Assembly: GCA_036844705.1 (NCBI GenBank) | Contig: DAIUFH010000026.1 | Coordinates: 1 to 26,107, forward strand | Source: DAIUFH01 sp036844705 | Lineage (GTDB): Bacteria; Bacillota; Clostridia; Tissierellales; Tissierellaceae | Direction of reading: 5' to 3' | DNA length: 26,107 nucleotides | Shown: piece after piece, positions 13,752 to 21,861 of the stretch | How positions within the stretch are numbered: the first letter of the stretch is position 1 | Layout of the letters: every line of letters starts with the position of its first letter | Translations under genes and position numbers: made by a program | Notes under the pieces: model-generated | What the model was told of the DNA's origin: nothing | The model's input: only the letters and a program-made list of their open reading frames with translations | The model's database searches: none

Positions 13752-14486
13752 ATGGAAGTACTTACCATATTGTGGAGAGAGTTTTTATTTTTTAAGAGAA
13801 GGATATTTAATATAACTACTGCAGCAATAATAAATCCACTTTTATATGTTATTGCTTTTGGCTGGGGGTTGGGTGCTGATGTACAAGTAGAAGGTACTAC
13901 TTATATGCATTTTGTAATTCCTGGAATAATTGCCCTTTCTACTATGAATACTAGCTTTAGCGCTGTGTCCGTGAGGGTTAATGTTTCTAGGTTATTTGAA
14001 AAAAGCTTTGAATATTATCTAACCTCACCTGTAAACATGAAGCTTTTAGCTTTAGGGCAGATATTAGCAGGAGCACTTAGAGGTATGTATGCTAGTATGT
14101 TAGTTTTAATCGTTTCATTCGTATTTGGGATTTATATTCCTATTAATTTTGAGTTTGTACTTATATGTTTTTTAAATAGTTTTCTATTTTCTGCCTTTGG
14201 ATATGGTGCAGCTCTTTCAATAAATAGTCATTACGATATGAATAGATTTACTACATTTATAATGACGCCAATGTCATTTTTATGTGGAACCTTTTTTTCA
14301 CTAAATAAACTACCAATGGCAATGAAAAACTTTATAAATATACTTCCTCTAACTTTTACAACTACTGCACTTAGAGATATTACGTTAAAAGGAAGTTTTA
14401 ATACAAATTCAATTATAGCTTTACTAATTTATTCTGTAGTGTTTTATACATATGGTGTGCTTATAAGCTATAGGGAAATTAGTTAG
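13752..14486 (+). CDS. ABC-2 type transporter permease
   Basis: A 244-residue permease with about six hydrophobic segments. The EVLTILWREFLFFKRRIFN start, the LYVIAFGWGLG segment, GTTYMHFVIPGIIALSTMN, and SFLCGTFFSLNKLP near the end are typical of ABC-2 permeases, and the pairing with the preceding ATPase gives a complete transporter. AGGAGGG ends the previous gene, nine bases before the ATG at 13752. An in-frame ATG at 13713 inside the ATPase gene has no ribosome binding site. ABC-2 transporters usually export drugs, lipids or polysaccharides, so its place in a corrinoid operon is unusual. Confidence 0.92.
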   Translation: MEVLTILWREFLFFKRRIFNITTAAIINPLLYVIAFGWGLGADVQVEGTTYMHFVIPGIIALSTMNTSFSAVSVRVNVSRLFEKSFEYYLTSPVNMKLLALGQILAGALRGMYASMLVLIVSFVFGIYIPINFEFVLICFLNSFLFSAFGYGAALSINSHYDMNRFTTFIMTPMSFLCGTFFSLNKLPMAMKNFINILPLTFTTTALRDITLKGSFNTNSIIALLIYSVVFYTYGVLISYREIS

Positions 14487-14488
14487 AA

Positions 14489-14553
14489 AAGTATTTTATA
14501 AGTATTTAATAAGTATTTAATATGCAGCTCTTATATTGAAGTTAAATACTTCA
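14489..14553 (+). repeat. 11-base tandem repeat plus inverted copy before the BtuF-like gene
   Basis: AAGTATTTTAT (14489-14499) is followed by two exact copies of AAGTATTTAAT (14500-14510, 14511-14521). An inverted copy TTAAATACTT lies at 14542-14551, and it can pair with the last direct copy. It also overlaps a small dyad TGAAGT-TAAAT-ACTTCA (14537-14553). This fills most of the 103-base gap between the permease and the lipoprotein genes. It could be an operator, an RNA processing hairpin, or a slipped-strand expansion. Confidence 0.6.
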
Positions 14554-14589
14554 TTAAGATAAATTTACAATAAACAAAGGAGAGAAAAA

Positions 14590-15816
14590 ATGAAGAAGAA
14601 AAATATTAACAAAGGGATATTGACCAAACTGATTATTATTATGCTTTTGCTTTCATTAACTTTAGTAGGTTGCAGAGGAAATGAAAATGACAATGGTAAA
14701 GAAATCAATAATGATTCTGAAGTAGAAAATGTTGTAACAGATACTCATGAAGAGATTATAGATGAGGATACTCAGCTAGTACATGATAGCTCATTAGAGT
14801 TAAAATATGCTAAATCATTTTCAGTTGATTATTATAAGGGTGGATACAAGACAATAACCGATTGGACTGGGCGTAAAACATTACTAGTACCTGAAGGTAA
14901 GGAAGTACCACAAGTTAAAGAAAATGTAAATGTAGTCAAATTGCCCATCAAATCCTTGGGAGCTTTCTCCAGTACTATTGTAACGGAGCTAAGACCTTTA
15001 AATCTTATGGACAAGGTATCATTAGTTACCTCTGCACAAGACAAGTGGTTTATACCGGAAATCTCACAGATGATGGAAGAAGGTAAAATAAAATTTGTAG
15101 GTAAAAATAGTGCACCTGATTATGAGTTAATTCAGTCAGTTGATCCTGATCTTATATTGATTACTTCGGGGACTAGCCATGGAGGAAATGACACTATTGC
15201 AAAATTTGACGAGCTAGGAGTAAAATGGTTAGCAAATGGAAGTCAAAGGGAAACAGATCCTAGAGGTAGATTGGAGTGGGTAAAATTATCAGGTGTATTA
15301 TTTGATAAGGAAAAAGAAGCGGAAGACTATTTTGATGCAGAGTTAGAAAAGATTGAAGAAATAGAGAATAAAGCTAAAAACATACCTACTGAAAGAAAAA
15401 CAGTAGCTACTACATTCTTATCAGGTGACCTTTTTTATGTTAGAAACAAAGGTGATTATCTAGTAAAGATGTTCGAGATTGCAGGTGGAGAATATATCTT
15501 TAAAGACTTAAATCCTGACATGGATGGAAACACAAAGATGACCGCTGAAGAGCTTTATAAAGGAATAGAGAATGCTGAAATATTTTTTTATGACAATTTG
15601 AATGGACCAACTATTCAGAGTATAGCAGATTTAAAAGCTAGTGCTGAATACTTGGGAGATATTAAGGCAGTAAAGGAAGGGAATGTATGGGGTTTTAAAC
15701 CACATTATTATCAAAGTGGAGATCATGCAGCAGATATAATCAGTGATTTGTATACAATACTTACAACGCCTAATGGAGAGATTACTGAAACAGAATACTT
15801 TTTCCTAATGAATTAA
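14590..15816 (+). CDS. BtuF-like corrinoid/siderophore-binding lipoprotein
   Basis: A 408-residue extracellular lipoprotein. Residues 8-28 form a lipoprotein signal with the lipobox LVGC (Cys28); a low-complexity Asn/Asp/Glu linker (~29-60) follows. The rest is a Peripla_BP_2 fold: VVKLPIKSLGAFSSTIVTEL, YELIQSVDPDLILITSGTS, and a C-terminal GNVWGFKPHYYQSGDHAADI. It binds a corrinoid (or, by fold alone, a siderophore/heme) and delivers it to the BtuC/D-like pair that follows. The B12 riboswitch upstream and the CobN gene downstream favour a corrinoid. AAAGGAGAG precedes the ATG. It starts a tight block with the BtuC and BtuD genes. Confidence 0.9.
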   Translation: MKKKNINKGILTKLIIIMLLLSLTLVGCRGNENDNGKEINNDSEVENVVTDTHEEIIDEDTQLVHDSSLELKYAKSFSVDYYKGGYKTITDWTGRKTLLVPEGKEVPQVKENVNVVKLPIKSLGAFSSTIVTELRPLNLMDKVSLVTSAQDKWFIPEISQMMEEGKIKFVGKNSAPDYELIQSVDPDLILITSGTSHGGNDTIAKFDELGVKWLANGSQRETDPRGRLEWVKLSGVLFDKEKEAEDYFDAELEKIEEIENKAKNIPTERKTVATTFLSGDLFYVRNKGDYLVKMFEIAGGEYIFKDLNPDMDGNTKMTAEELYKGIENAEIFFYDNLNGPTIQSIADLKASAEYLGDIKAVKEGNVWGFKPHYYQSGDHAADIISDLYTILTTPNGEITETEYFFLMN

Positions 15817-15842
15817 CTAAGAAATGTGAGAATGGTGGTAAA

Positions 15843-16859
15843 ATGAATAAAAAAGTAAGATTCTATATTGTATTAACGATTTTAATTATATTTTTAATAT
15901 TTTCAATTGTAATAAATATAGTATCCGGTTCTGTAGATTTTACGATTAAAGATTTAATAGATATTACATTCAATGATAGGGAACTATCGACCTTAGAATA
16001 TAATATCCTATATAAAATCAGGATACCAAGGATAATAGCTGCTATGTTGTTTGGAGGAGCGCTTGCTATTTCAGGATTTTTGTTACAAACATTTTTTAAG
16101 AATCCTATAGTGGGACCTTATGTCCTGGGAATTTCATCAGGAGCTAAATTATTTGTGGGAATTTTTATCCTTACGAATTTTAACCTAAGAGCTGTTAATT
16201 CAGGAGAAGTGAGTATTTTTATTGCTTCCCTTGTAGGCAGTTTAATAGCTATGGTATTTGTATTGTTAGTTGCAAGAAATGTTGAGGATATCTCTGCCCT
16301 GGTAGTAGTTGGAATTATGTTTGGATATATCACATCTGCTGGAACTAATCTAATGATTACATTTGCGGAACAGGAGAAAATAGCCAGTCTTGCGATATGG
16401 TCCATGGGAAGCTTTTCTGGCGTAACGTGGAATATGGTAAAATTGTCTACTGTGATTATACTTCCAACCCTTGTTTTGACTTTTTGTATTTCTAAGCCGT
16501 TGGAGGGTTATTTACTAGGAGAAAGTTATGCTAAGAGTATAGGAATCAATATCAAGGCATTCAGGATTATTTTAGTCTTTTTATCCAGTATATTATCTGC
16601 CTGTGTTACTGCTTTTGCAGGCCCTATTTCCTTTGTAGGGATTGCAGTTCCACATTTAGTTAGGATGATCATAAAATCCTCACAGCCTAAGTTACTAATA
16701 CCTTGTATATTTTTATTAGGCTCTAGTTTTTGCCTGCTATCCGACTATTTTTCTAGAACTATATTTTCTCCTATTGAATTAAATATCAGCACTGTTACCT
16801 CATTTATAGGAGCACCTATAGTCATTTATTTAATGATAAATAGGAGGAAGAGAATATGA
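15843..16859 (+). CDS. BtuC-like permease (FecCD family)
   Basis: A 338-residue permease with about nine or ten membrane segments. IPRIIAAMLFGGALAISGFL and LQTFFKNPIVGPYVLGISSG mark the N-terminal half, and GPISFVGIAVPHLVRM (near residue 260) is the ATPase-contacting motif of FecCD permeases. Together with the flanking lipoprotein and ATPase it forms a BtuFCD-type importer in the cytoplasmic membrane. The stop overlaps the next start by four bases (ATGA at 16856-16859), so translation is coupled. Confidence 0.93.
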   Translation: MNKKVRFYIVLTILIIFLIFSIVINIVSGSVDFTIKDLIDITFNDRELSTLEYNILYKIRIPRIIAAMLFGGALAISGFLLQTFFKNPIVGPYVLGISSGAKLFVGIFILTNFNLRAVNSGEVSIFIASLVGSLIAMVFVLLVARNVEDISALVVVGIMFGYITSAGTNLMITFAEQEKIASLAIWSMGSFSGVTWNMVKLSTVIILPTLVLTFCISKPLEGYLLGESYAKSIGINIKAFRIILVFLSSILSACVTAFAGPISFVGIAVPHLVRMIIKSSQPKLLIPCIFLLGSSFCLLSDYFSRTIFSPIELNISTVTSFIGAPIVIYLMINRRKRI

Positions 16860-18079
16860 ATTTTTTTTCAGTAAAGGATTTAGAAGTAGGATATCAAAAT
16901 AAGGCAATAATCAATGATATTAATTTCAACTTGGATAGAGGGCAAATTCTCTGTTTGCTAGGACCTAATGGATGTGGAAAATCTACCATTTTAAAAACTC
17001 TAACTGACCATATAAAATTGCTAGATGGTTCTATATCAATAGTTGGGAAAGATTTAAATGACTTATCGATTAAGGAGAAAGCAAAGAAAATGTCTGTAGT
17101 ATTGACTGAGAGAGTACTTCCCGAAATGATGACAGCTGAGGAAGTAGTAGCTACAGGTCGATATCCCTATACAAATTATTTTGGTAAATTAACAAATGAG
17201 GATAAGGAAATTATTGATGAATCTATAGAAATTGTAAATGGCATGTCTCTTAAGAACAAGGAATTTAGGTCATTAAGTGACGGAGAAAAACAGAGGATTA
17301 TGATTGCCAGGGCTATTTGTCAAGAATCAGACATAATGGTACTGGACGAACCAACTTCATTTTTAGATATAAGATTTAAGATAGATTTATTGAATATATT
17401 AAAAAAATTATCTTTAGATAAAAATAAGACTATAATTATGTCTCTGCATGAAATTGACTTGATATCTAAGATTGCAGATAAAGCAATTTTAATTAAAAAT
17501 GGTGAAATATTTAAATATGGTGCACCTGAGGACATACTTACAGATGAAGCTATAAGAGAAGTTTATAACCTAAATAATGGGTCATACAATATTGCAATGG
17601 GCAATATTGAATTACCAAAGGTGATGGAGGAACCACAGGTTTTTGTTCTTGGAGGAGGTGGTAAAGCTATAAAAATCTATAGAGCTTTAAACAAAAGAGG
17701 TATCGGATTTGATAGTGGAGTATTGTTTAAAAATGACATTGATTGCAGTACTTCTATGGCTTTAGGCCATGAAACCATAATAGAAGATGATTTTGTGAAC
17801 ATAGAACCTAAAAAAATAGAAATGGCAAAATCATATATAAAAAAGTGCAATGCACTAATAGATTCCGGAGTAAGCTTAGAGGGAATTAATAGAGGAAATT
17901 ATGATTTACTTAAATTTGCTTCTGAGAAAGGAATCAAGATTTTATCTTTAAGAAATGAAAATTTAGATATTGATTTTATCAAATGTGATTCGACATCATC
18001 AATAATCAAAGAATTGGTATTTCAACTTGAGAAATACAATTCTATTGAGAATAGGTTAGTCTTGAATAAATGTATATAA
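16856..18079 (+). CDS. BtuD-like ABC ATPase with unusual C-terminal domain
   Basis: A 407-residue ATPase, about 150 residues longer than a standard BtuD/FecE. Residues ~1-245 are the ABC domain: Walker A GPNGCGKST (36-44), an altered signature LSDGEKQR, Walker B IMVLDEPTSFLD, and switch His in IIMSLHEIDL. The remainder (~255-407) begins with the strand QVFVLGGGGKAIKIYRALN. This reads like a Rossmann-type nucleotide-binding fold, with GHETIIEDDF, KCNALIDSGVSLEGINRGNY and IKILSLRNENL later. I do not recognise a named family for this part; it could sense a nucleotide, corrinoid or cofactor. The CobN gene starts 12 bases after it. The ATPase assignment is firm; the extension's function is unknown. 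Confidence 0.9.
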   Translation: MNFFSVKDLEVGYQNKAIINDINFNLDRGQILCLLGPNGCGKSTILKTLTDHIKLLDGSISIVGKDLNDLSIKEKAKKMSVVLTERVLPEMMTAEEVVATGRYPYTNYFGKLTNEDKEIIDESIEIVNGMSLKNKEFRSLSDGEKQRIMIARAICQESDIMVLDEPTSFLDIRFKIDLLNILKKLSLDKNKTIIMSLHEIDLISKIADKAILIKNGEIFKYGAPEDILTDEAIREVYNLNNGSYNIAMGNIELPKVMEEPQVFVLGGGGKAIKIYRALNKRGIGFDSGVLFKNDIDCSTSMALGHETIIEDDFVNIEPKKIEMAKSYIKKCNALIDSGVSLEGINRGNYDLLKFASEKGIKILSLRNENLDIDFIKCDSTSSIIKELVFQLEKYNSIENRLVLNKCI

Positions 18080-18091
18080 TGGAGTGATTTT

Positions 18092-21000
18092 ATGTTTAAG
18101 ATTTTATTCTTATTAAGTGATTCTAAAGGATATATTCTAAAAGAATCAAAGCATATTATAGAAAATAAGTATCCAAATAAAATTGAATTTGGATTTATGA
18201 ATATAGAAGAAATAAATGAGAACAAGGAGTTAATTGCTAAATGTATTGCGGAAATTCGGCTTAGTGACTTCATATTTATTTCAACTCATGGCGGAATTGG
18301 AATATATAGAAACTTTTATAGCATAATAGATAATTTTTCAGGCCGAAAGAAAATATTTATAAAAACAGGATTAGACGAAGAAAATAAAGCGCTTTTTCCT
18401 AAAATCAATTTTCAGGAAGAAGAATATACGAAAATATTGTCATATTATCAGAAGTCAGATAAATATAATTATTACAATATGATTTTATATATTGCAAGTA
18501 CATTTGGTCCAGATAAATATGTATATGAGCTTCCAAAGCCTTCTGTATGGGAAGGGATATATCATCCAAAAGAAGAGATAGTTCCCAAGGAATATTTAAA
18601 TAAAATAAGAGATTCAAATAAAACTGTTGTTGGAATATTATTCTACAGTAACTATGTTCAAACAAATAATACAAAAGCTATTGATTATATTATTTATACT
18701 ATAGAAAAACATGGGGCTGTTCCTTTGCCAATATATACAAGTTCAGCACCTGATGAGTCCCTTGGTAGAAAAGGAATAAATTGGACCATTAACAATCTCC
18801 TGATGATAGATGGTGAACCTGTAGTAGATGTGGTCATAAATACAATGGGATTTTCTCAAACTACTCTTGGAAATCCGGGAGATGGACAAGCAATTATCTC
18901 AAATAGTATATTTGAAAACTTAGGAGTGCCTGTATTACAGTCTATAATTTCCTATAAGGAACATGAAGAATGGGAAAAATCAATAAAAGGACTTGATAAT
19001 GTAAGCTTGGCTTGCGGTGTATATCAGCCGGAATTTGACGGGCAGTTAATAAGTAGTATTTTCGCTAGCACCGAAACTATCCAAGATGAGTACGGTGAAA
19101 GAAAAATGATTATACCTGTAGAGGAGAGAATTGAAAAGATTACAAGTCTAGCTTTAAATTGGGCAAAATTAAGGAAAATACCCAATGAAAATAAAAAGGT
19201 GGCTATTATATTTCACAATATGCCTCCTAGAAATGATATGATAGGTTCTGCTTTTGGATTAGATACTCCAGCATCCGTTTACAATATCGTGGAAGGACTA
19301 AAAGATATAGACATAAGTACAGAATACGATTTTCAAGATGGAGAGGATATAATTAAAAGGATAATAGATACTGTTAGTAATGATAATAGATGGTTGACAA
19401 CAAATAGAGTTATCGATAAGAGTACAGATACAGTCAAAGCTAGTCAGTATAATAATTGGTTTGAAAATCTTTCTGACAGTGTTCAAGAAAAGATGGAGAA
19501 TTCTTGGGGGAAGGCACCGGGAGAATTTATGGTATATGAAGGGAATATGCCAGTTCCAGGGGTGTTGAATGGAAATATATTTATAGGACTACAGCCTTCC
19601 AGAGGATATGAGGACAAGGCTGATGAGGTATATCATAGTACAGAGATTTTGCCTCCTCACCAATATATAGCCTACTATAAATGGATAAAATATATTTTTA
19701 AAGCAGATGTTATAATCCATGTTGGAACTCACGGAAGCTTAGAATGGCTTCCAGGAAAACAAATAGCACTTTCTAGAAACTGTTATCCAGATATATGTAT
19801 TGATGATATACCTCACATCTACCCTTATATTATTGATAACCCGGGGGAAGGAATACAAGCCAAACGTAGGTCATATTGTGCACTAATAGATCATTTGATT
19901 CCTTCATTAACCAAAAGTGGTTCTTATGATTATTTGGAAGAGTTAGATGAATTGATTAAACAGTATTATCATGCGTTGCAGGGGGACTTCGGAAAGCTAA
20001 TTGATGTAGAAAATAGGATAATAAATTTGTCCATTGAAAATAACATTCATCTTGATTTAAAAATAGATAAAAAATTTATGGAGGAAAGCTTTGAAGAGTT
20101 TATTGAAAAGCTACATGGGTGGATAGATGAAATAAAAAGCTCTTTGATTAAGGATGGACTCCATATATTTGGAGAAGTTCCAAGTAATGAGAGATTTGAC
20201 AATCTTCTAATTGCTCTTCTAAGGTTAAAAAATGGGGAAATACCATCTTTAATGGAAGCTATTTGCCAGGGGTATGGTTTTGACCATGATTATTTATTGG
20301 ACAATCCTTTTGAAATAAGTAATGATGGAAAAACCAATATAATGATTCTGGATGAATTAGATGAATTATCAAGAGAAGTCATTGGAGAATTTGGCAAAGA
20401 AAAATATTGTATAGATAAAATAGACTATATACTACATAAAGAAATTTCTAAATATAATGGAAATATTTTTAAGGAGCTAAAAGCTGTGTTAGTCTTTGCA
20501 GCTGCAGTTGTAAAGAAGAAATTAGATAGTACTATTGATGAACTGAAATATTTACTAGAAGGTGTAAATGGAAGATTTGTACCTCCTGGCGGTTCAGGTT
20601 GTCCTACTAGAGGAAATGTAGATATACTTCCGACGGGTAGGAATTTCTACTCCATAGATCCTAGCAAAGTTCCCACAAGAGCATCCTTTGAAGTAGGTAA
20701 AAGGCTAGGAGATGATTTATTAAATAGATATATCAAAGACGAAGGGAATCTACCTGAAAATATTGCAATAATAGTTTATTCCACCGATACTATGAAGACC
20801 TATGGAGATGATATTTCGGAAATTCTTTATCTTATGGGTATAAGACCAAAATGGCTGGAAAATACAGATAAAGTAATAGGCATCGAAGTCATTCCTTTAG
20901 AGGAACTAAAAAGACCTAGAATTGATGTGACAATAAGAATATCAGGATTGTTTAGAGATACATTTCCTAATCTTATAGAGCTTGTTGAGGATGCTGTAAG

Positions 21001-21841
21001 TATTGTGGCAGCGCTTGATGAAGATATGGAGGATAATTATATAAGAAAACATGTACTAAAGGATATAGAAGAGCTTACAGAAAAAGGTATTAACTTTGAA
21101 GAAGCAAAGGAAACGTCTCTAATGAGAATCTTTGGTTGTGCTCCAGGCACATATGGTGCAGGAGTGAATCTGCTTATAGAGGGCAAGAATTGGGATAGTA
21201 TAGATGATTTGGGGGAAGTTTATTCTCTATGGAGTGGACATGCTTACGGTAAAAATATTCATGGGAAAAAAGTTAAAGAGGTATTTAAAAGAAGACTTTC
21301 AACTGTTGATGCTACAATAAAAAATGAAGTATCTATGGAAATTGATATGTTTGATTGTGATGATTACTATAATTATCATGGAGGCTTAATAGCTGCTGTA
21401 AGGAGTTTGTCGGAGAAAAAGCCACGTTCCTACAGTGGAAATACCAGTGATCCGGCGAGAACAAAGTTAAATGACATAGATGAAGAAACAGCAAGGATAA
21501 TGCGTTCAAGGATTTTGAATCCTAAATGGTTCGAAGGACTTAAAAAACATGGATATAAAGGAGCTCAAGAAATCTCCGCTATGGTTGATATTGCCTTTGG
21601 ATGGGATGCTACTTCTGATGTTATTAAAGATTGGATGTATGAAGAAATAGCTGAATCTTATGTTTTTAATAAAGAGCGAAAGAACTGGATAGAAAGCCAT
21701 AATCCATGGGCAGTTCATAGCATTATAGAAAGACTTTTAGAAGCAAATCAGAGAGGGATGTGGCAGGCTAAGGATGAAAGCATTGAGAAACTAAGAAGGC
21801 TATATATTGATATTGAAGGAAATATTGAAGAATGTATATAG
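18092..21841 (+). CDS. cobN: CobN-like cobaltochelatase/magnesium-chelatase large subunit
   Basis: A 1249-residue cytosolic protein of normal CobN/BchH length. Around residues 535-560 it has HVGTHGSLEWLPGKQIALS, and near 825-870 VPPGGSGCPTRGNVDILPTG followed by KVPTRASFEVGKRLGDDLL, all hallmarks of CobN/BchH large subunits, which hold the tetrapyrrole during metal insertion. Late GCAPGTYGAGVN and the YNYHGGLIAAV stretch also fit. GGAGTG is seven bases before the ATG. CobN inserts Co2+ into hydrogenobyrinate a,c-diamide in aerobic B12 synthesis with CobS and CobT. Here no CobS/CobT is present, but a fused ChlI/ChlD-like protein follows. In an anaerobe such homologues are not well understood: they may use corrinoids or another tetrapyrrole, and direction of metal transfer is open. 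Confidence 0.93.
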   Translation: MFKILFLLSDSKGYILKESKHIIENKYPNKIEFGFMNIEEINENKELIAKCIAEIRLSDFIFISTHGGIGIYRNFYSIIDNFSGRKKIFIKTGLDEENKALFPKINFQEEEYTKILSYYQKSDKYNYYNMILYIASTFGPDKYVYELPKPSVWEGIYHPKEEIVPKEYLNKIRDSNKTVVGILFYSNYVQTNNTKAIDYIIYTIEKHGAVPLPIYTSSAPDESLGRKGINWTINNLLMIDGEPVVDVVINTMGFSQTTLGNPGDGQAIISNSIFENLGVPVLQSIISYKEHEEWEKSIKGLDNVSLACGVYQPEFDGQLISSIFASTETIQDEYGERKMIIPVEERIEKITSLALNWAKLRKIPNENKKVAIIFHNMPPRNDMIGSAFGLDTPASVYNIVEGLKDIDISTEYDFQDGEDIIKRIIDTVSNDNRWLTTNRVIDKSTDTVKASQYNNWFENLSDSVQEKMENSWGKAPGEFMVYEGNMPVPGVLNGNIFIGLQPSRGYEDKADEVYHSTEILPPHQYIAYYKWIKYIFKADVIIHVGTHGSLEWLPGKQIALSRNCYPDICIDDIPHIYPYIIDNPGEGIQAKRRSYCALIDHLIPSLTKSGSYDYLEELDELIKQYYHALQGDFGKLIDVENRIINLSIENNIHLDLKIDKKFMEESFEEFIEKLHGWIDEIKSSLIKDGLHIFGEVPSNERFDNLLIALLRLKNGEIPSLMEAICQGYGFDHDYLLDNPFEISNDGKTNIMILDELDELSREVIGEFGKEKYCIDKIDYILHKEISKYNGNIFKELKAVLVFAAAVVKKKLDSTIDELKYLLEGVNGRFVPPGGSGCPTRGNVDILPTGRNFYSIDPSKVPTRASFEVGKRLGDDLLNRYIKDEGNLPENIAIIVYSTDTMKTYGDDISEILYLMGIRPKWLENTDKVIGIEVIPLEELKRPRIDVTIRISGLFRDTFPNLIELVEDAVSIVAALDEDMEDNYIRKHVLKDIEELTEKGINFEEAKETSLMRIFGCAPGTYGAGVNLLIEGKNWDSIDDLGEVYSLWSGHAYGKNIHGKKVKEVFKRRLSTVDATIKNEVSMEIDMFDCDDYYNYHGGLIAAVRSLSEKKPRSYSGNTSDPARTKLNDIDEETARIMRSRILNPKWFEGLKKHGYKGAQEISAMVDIAFGWDATSDVIKDWMYEEIAESYVFNKERKNWIESHNPWAVHSIIERLLEANQRGMWQAKDESIEKLRRLYIDIEGNIEECI

Positions 21842-21861
21842 TTGGATAAGGGGAATAGAAA

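Noticed and set aside
16118..16405. A minus-strand frame of about 95 codons opposite the BtuC-like gene.
   Set aside because: It is a reverse shadow of a confident permease gene without initiation signals.
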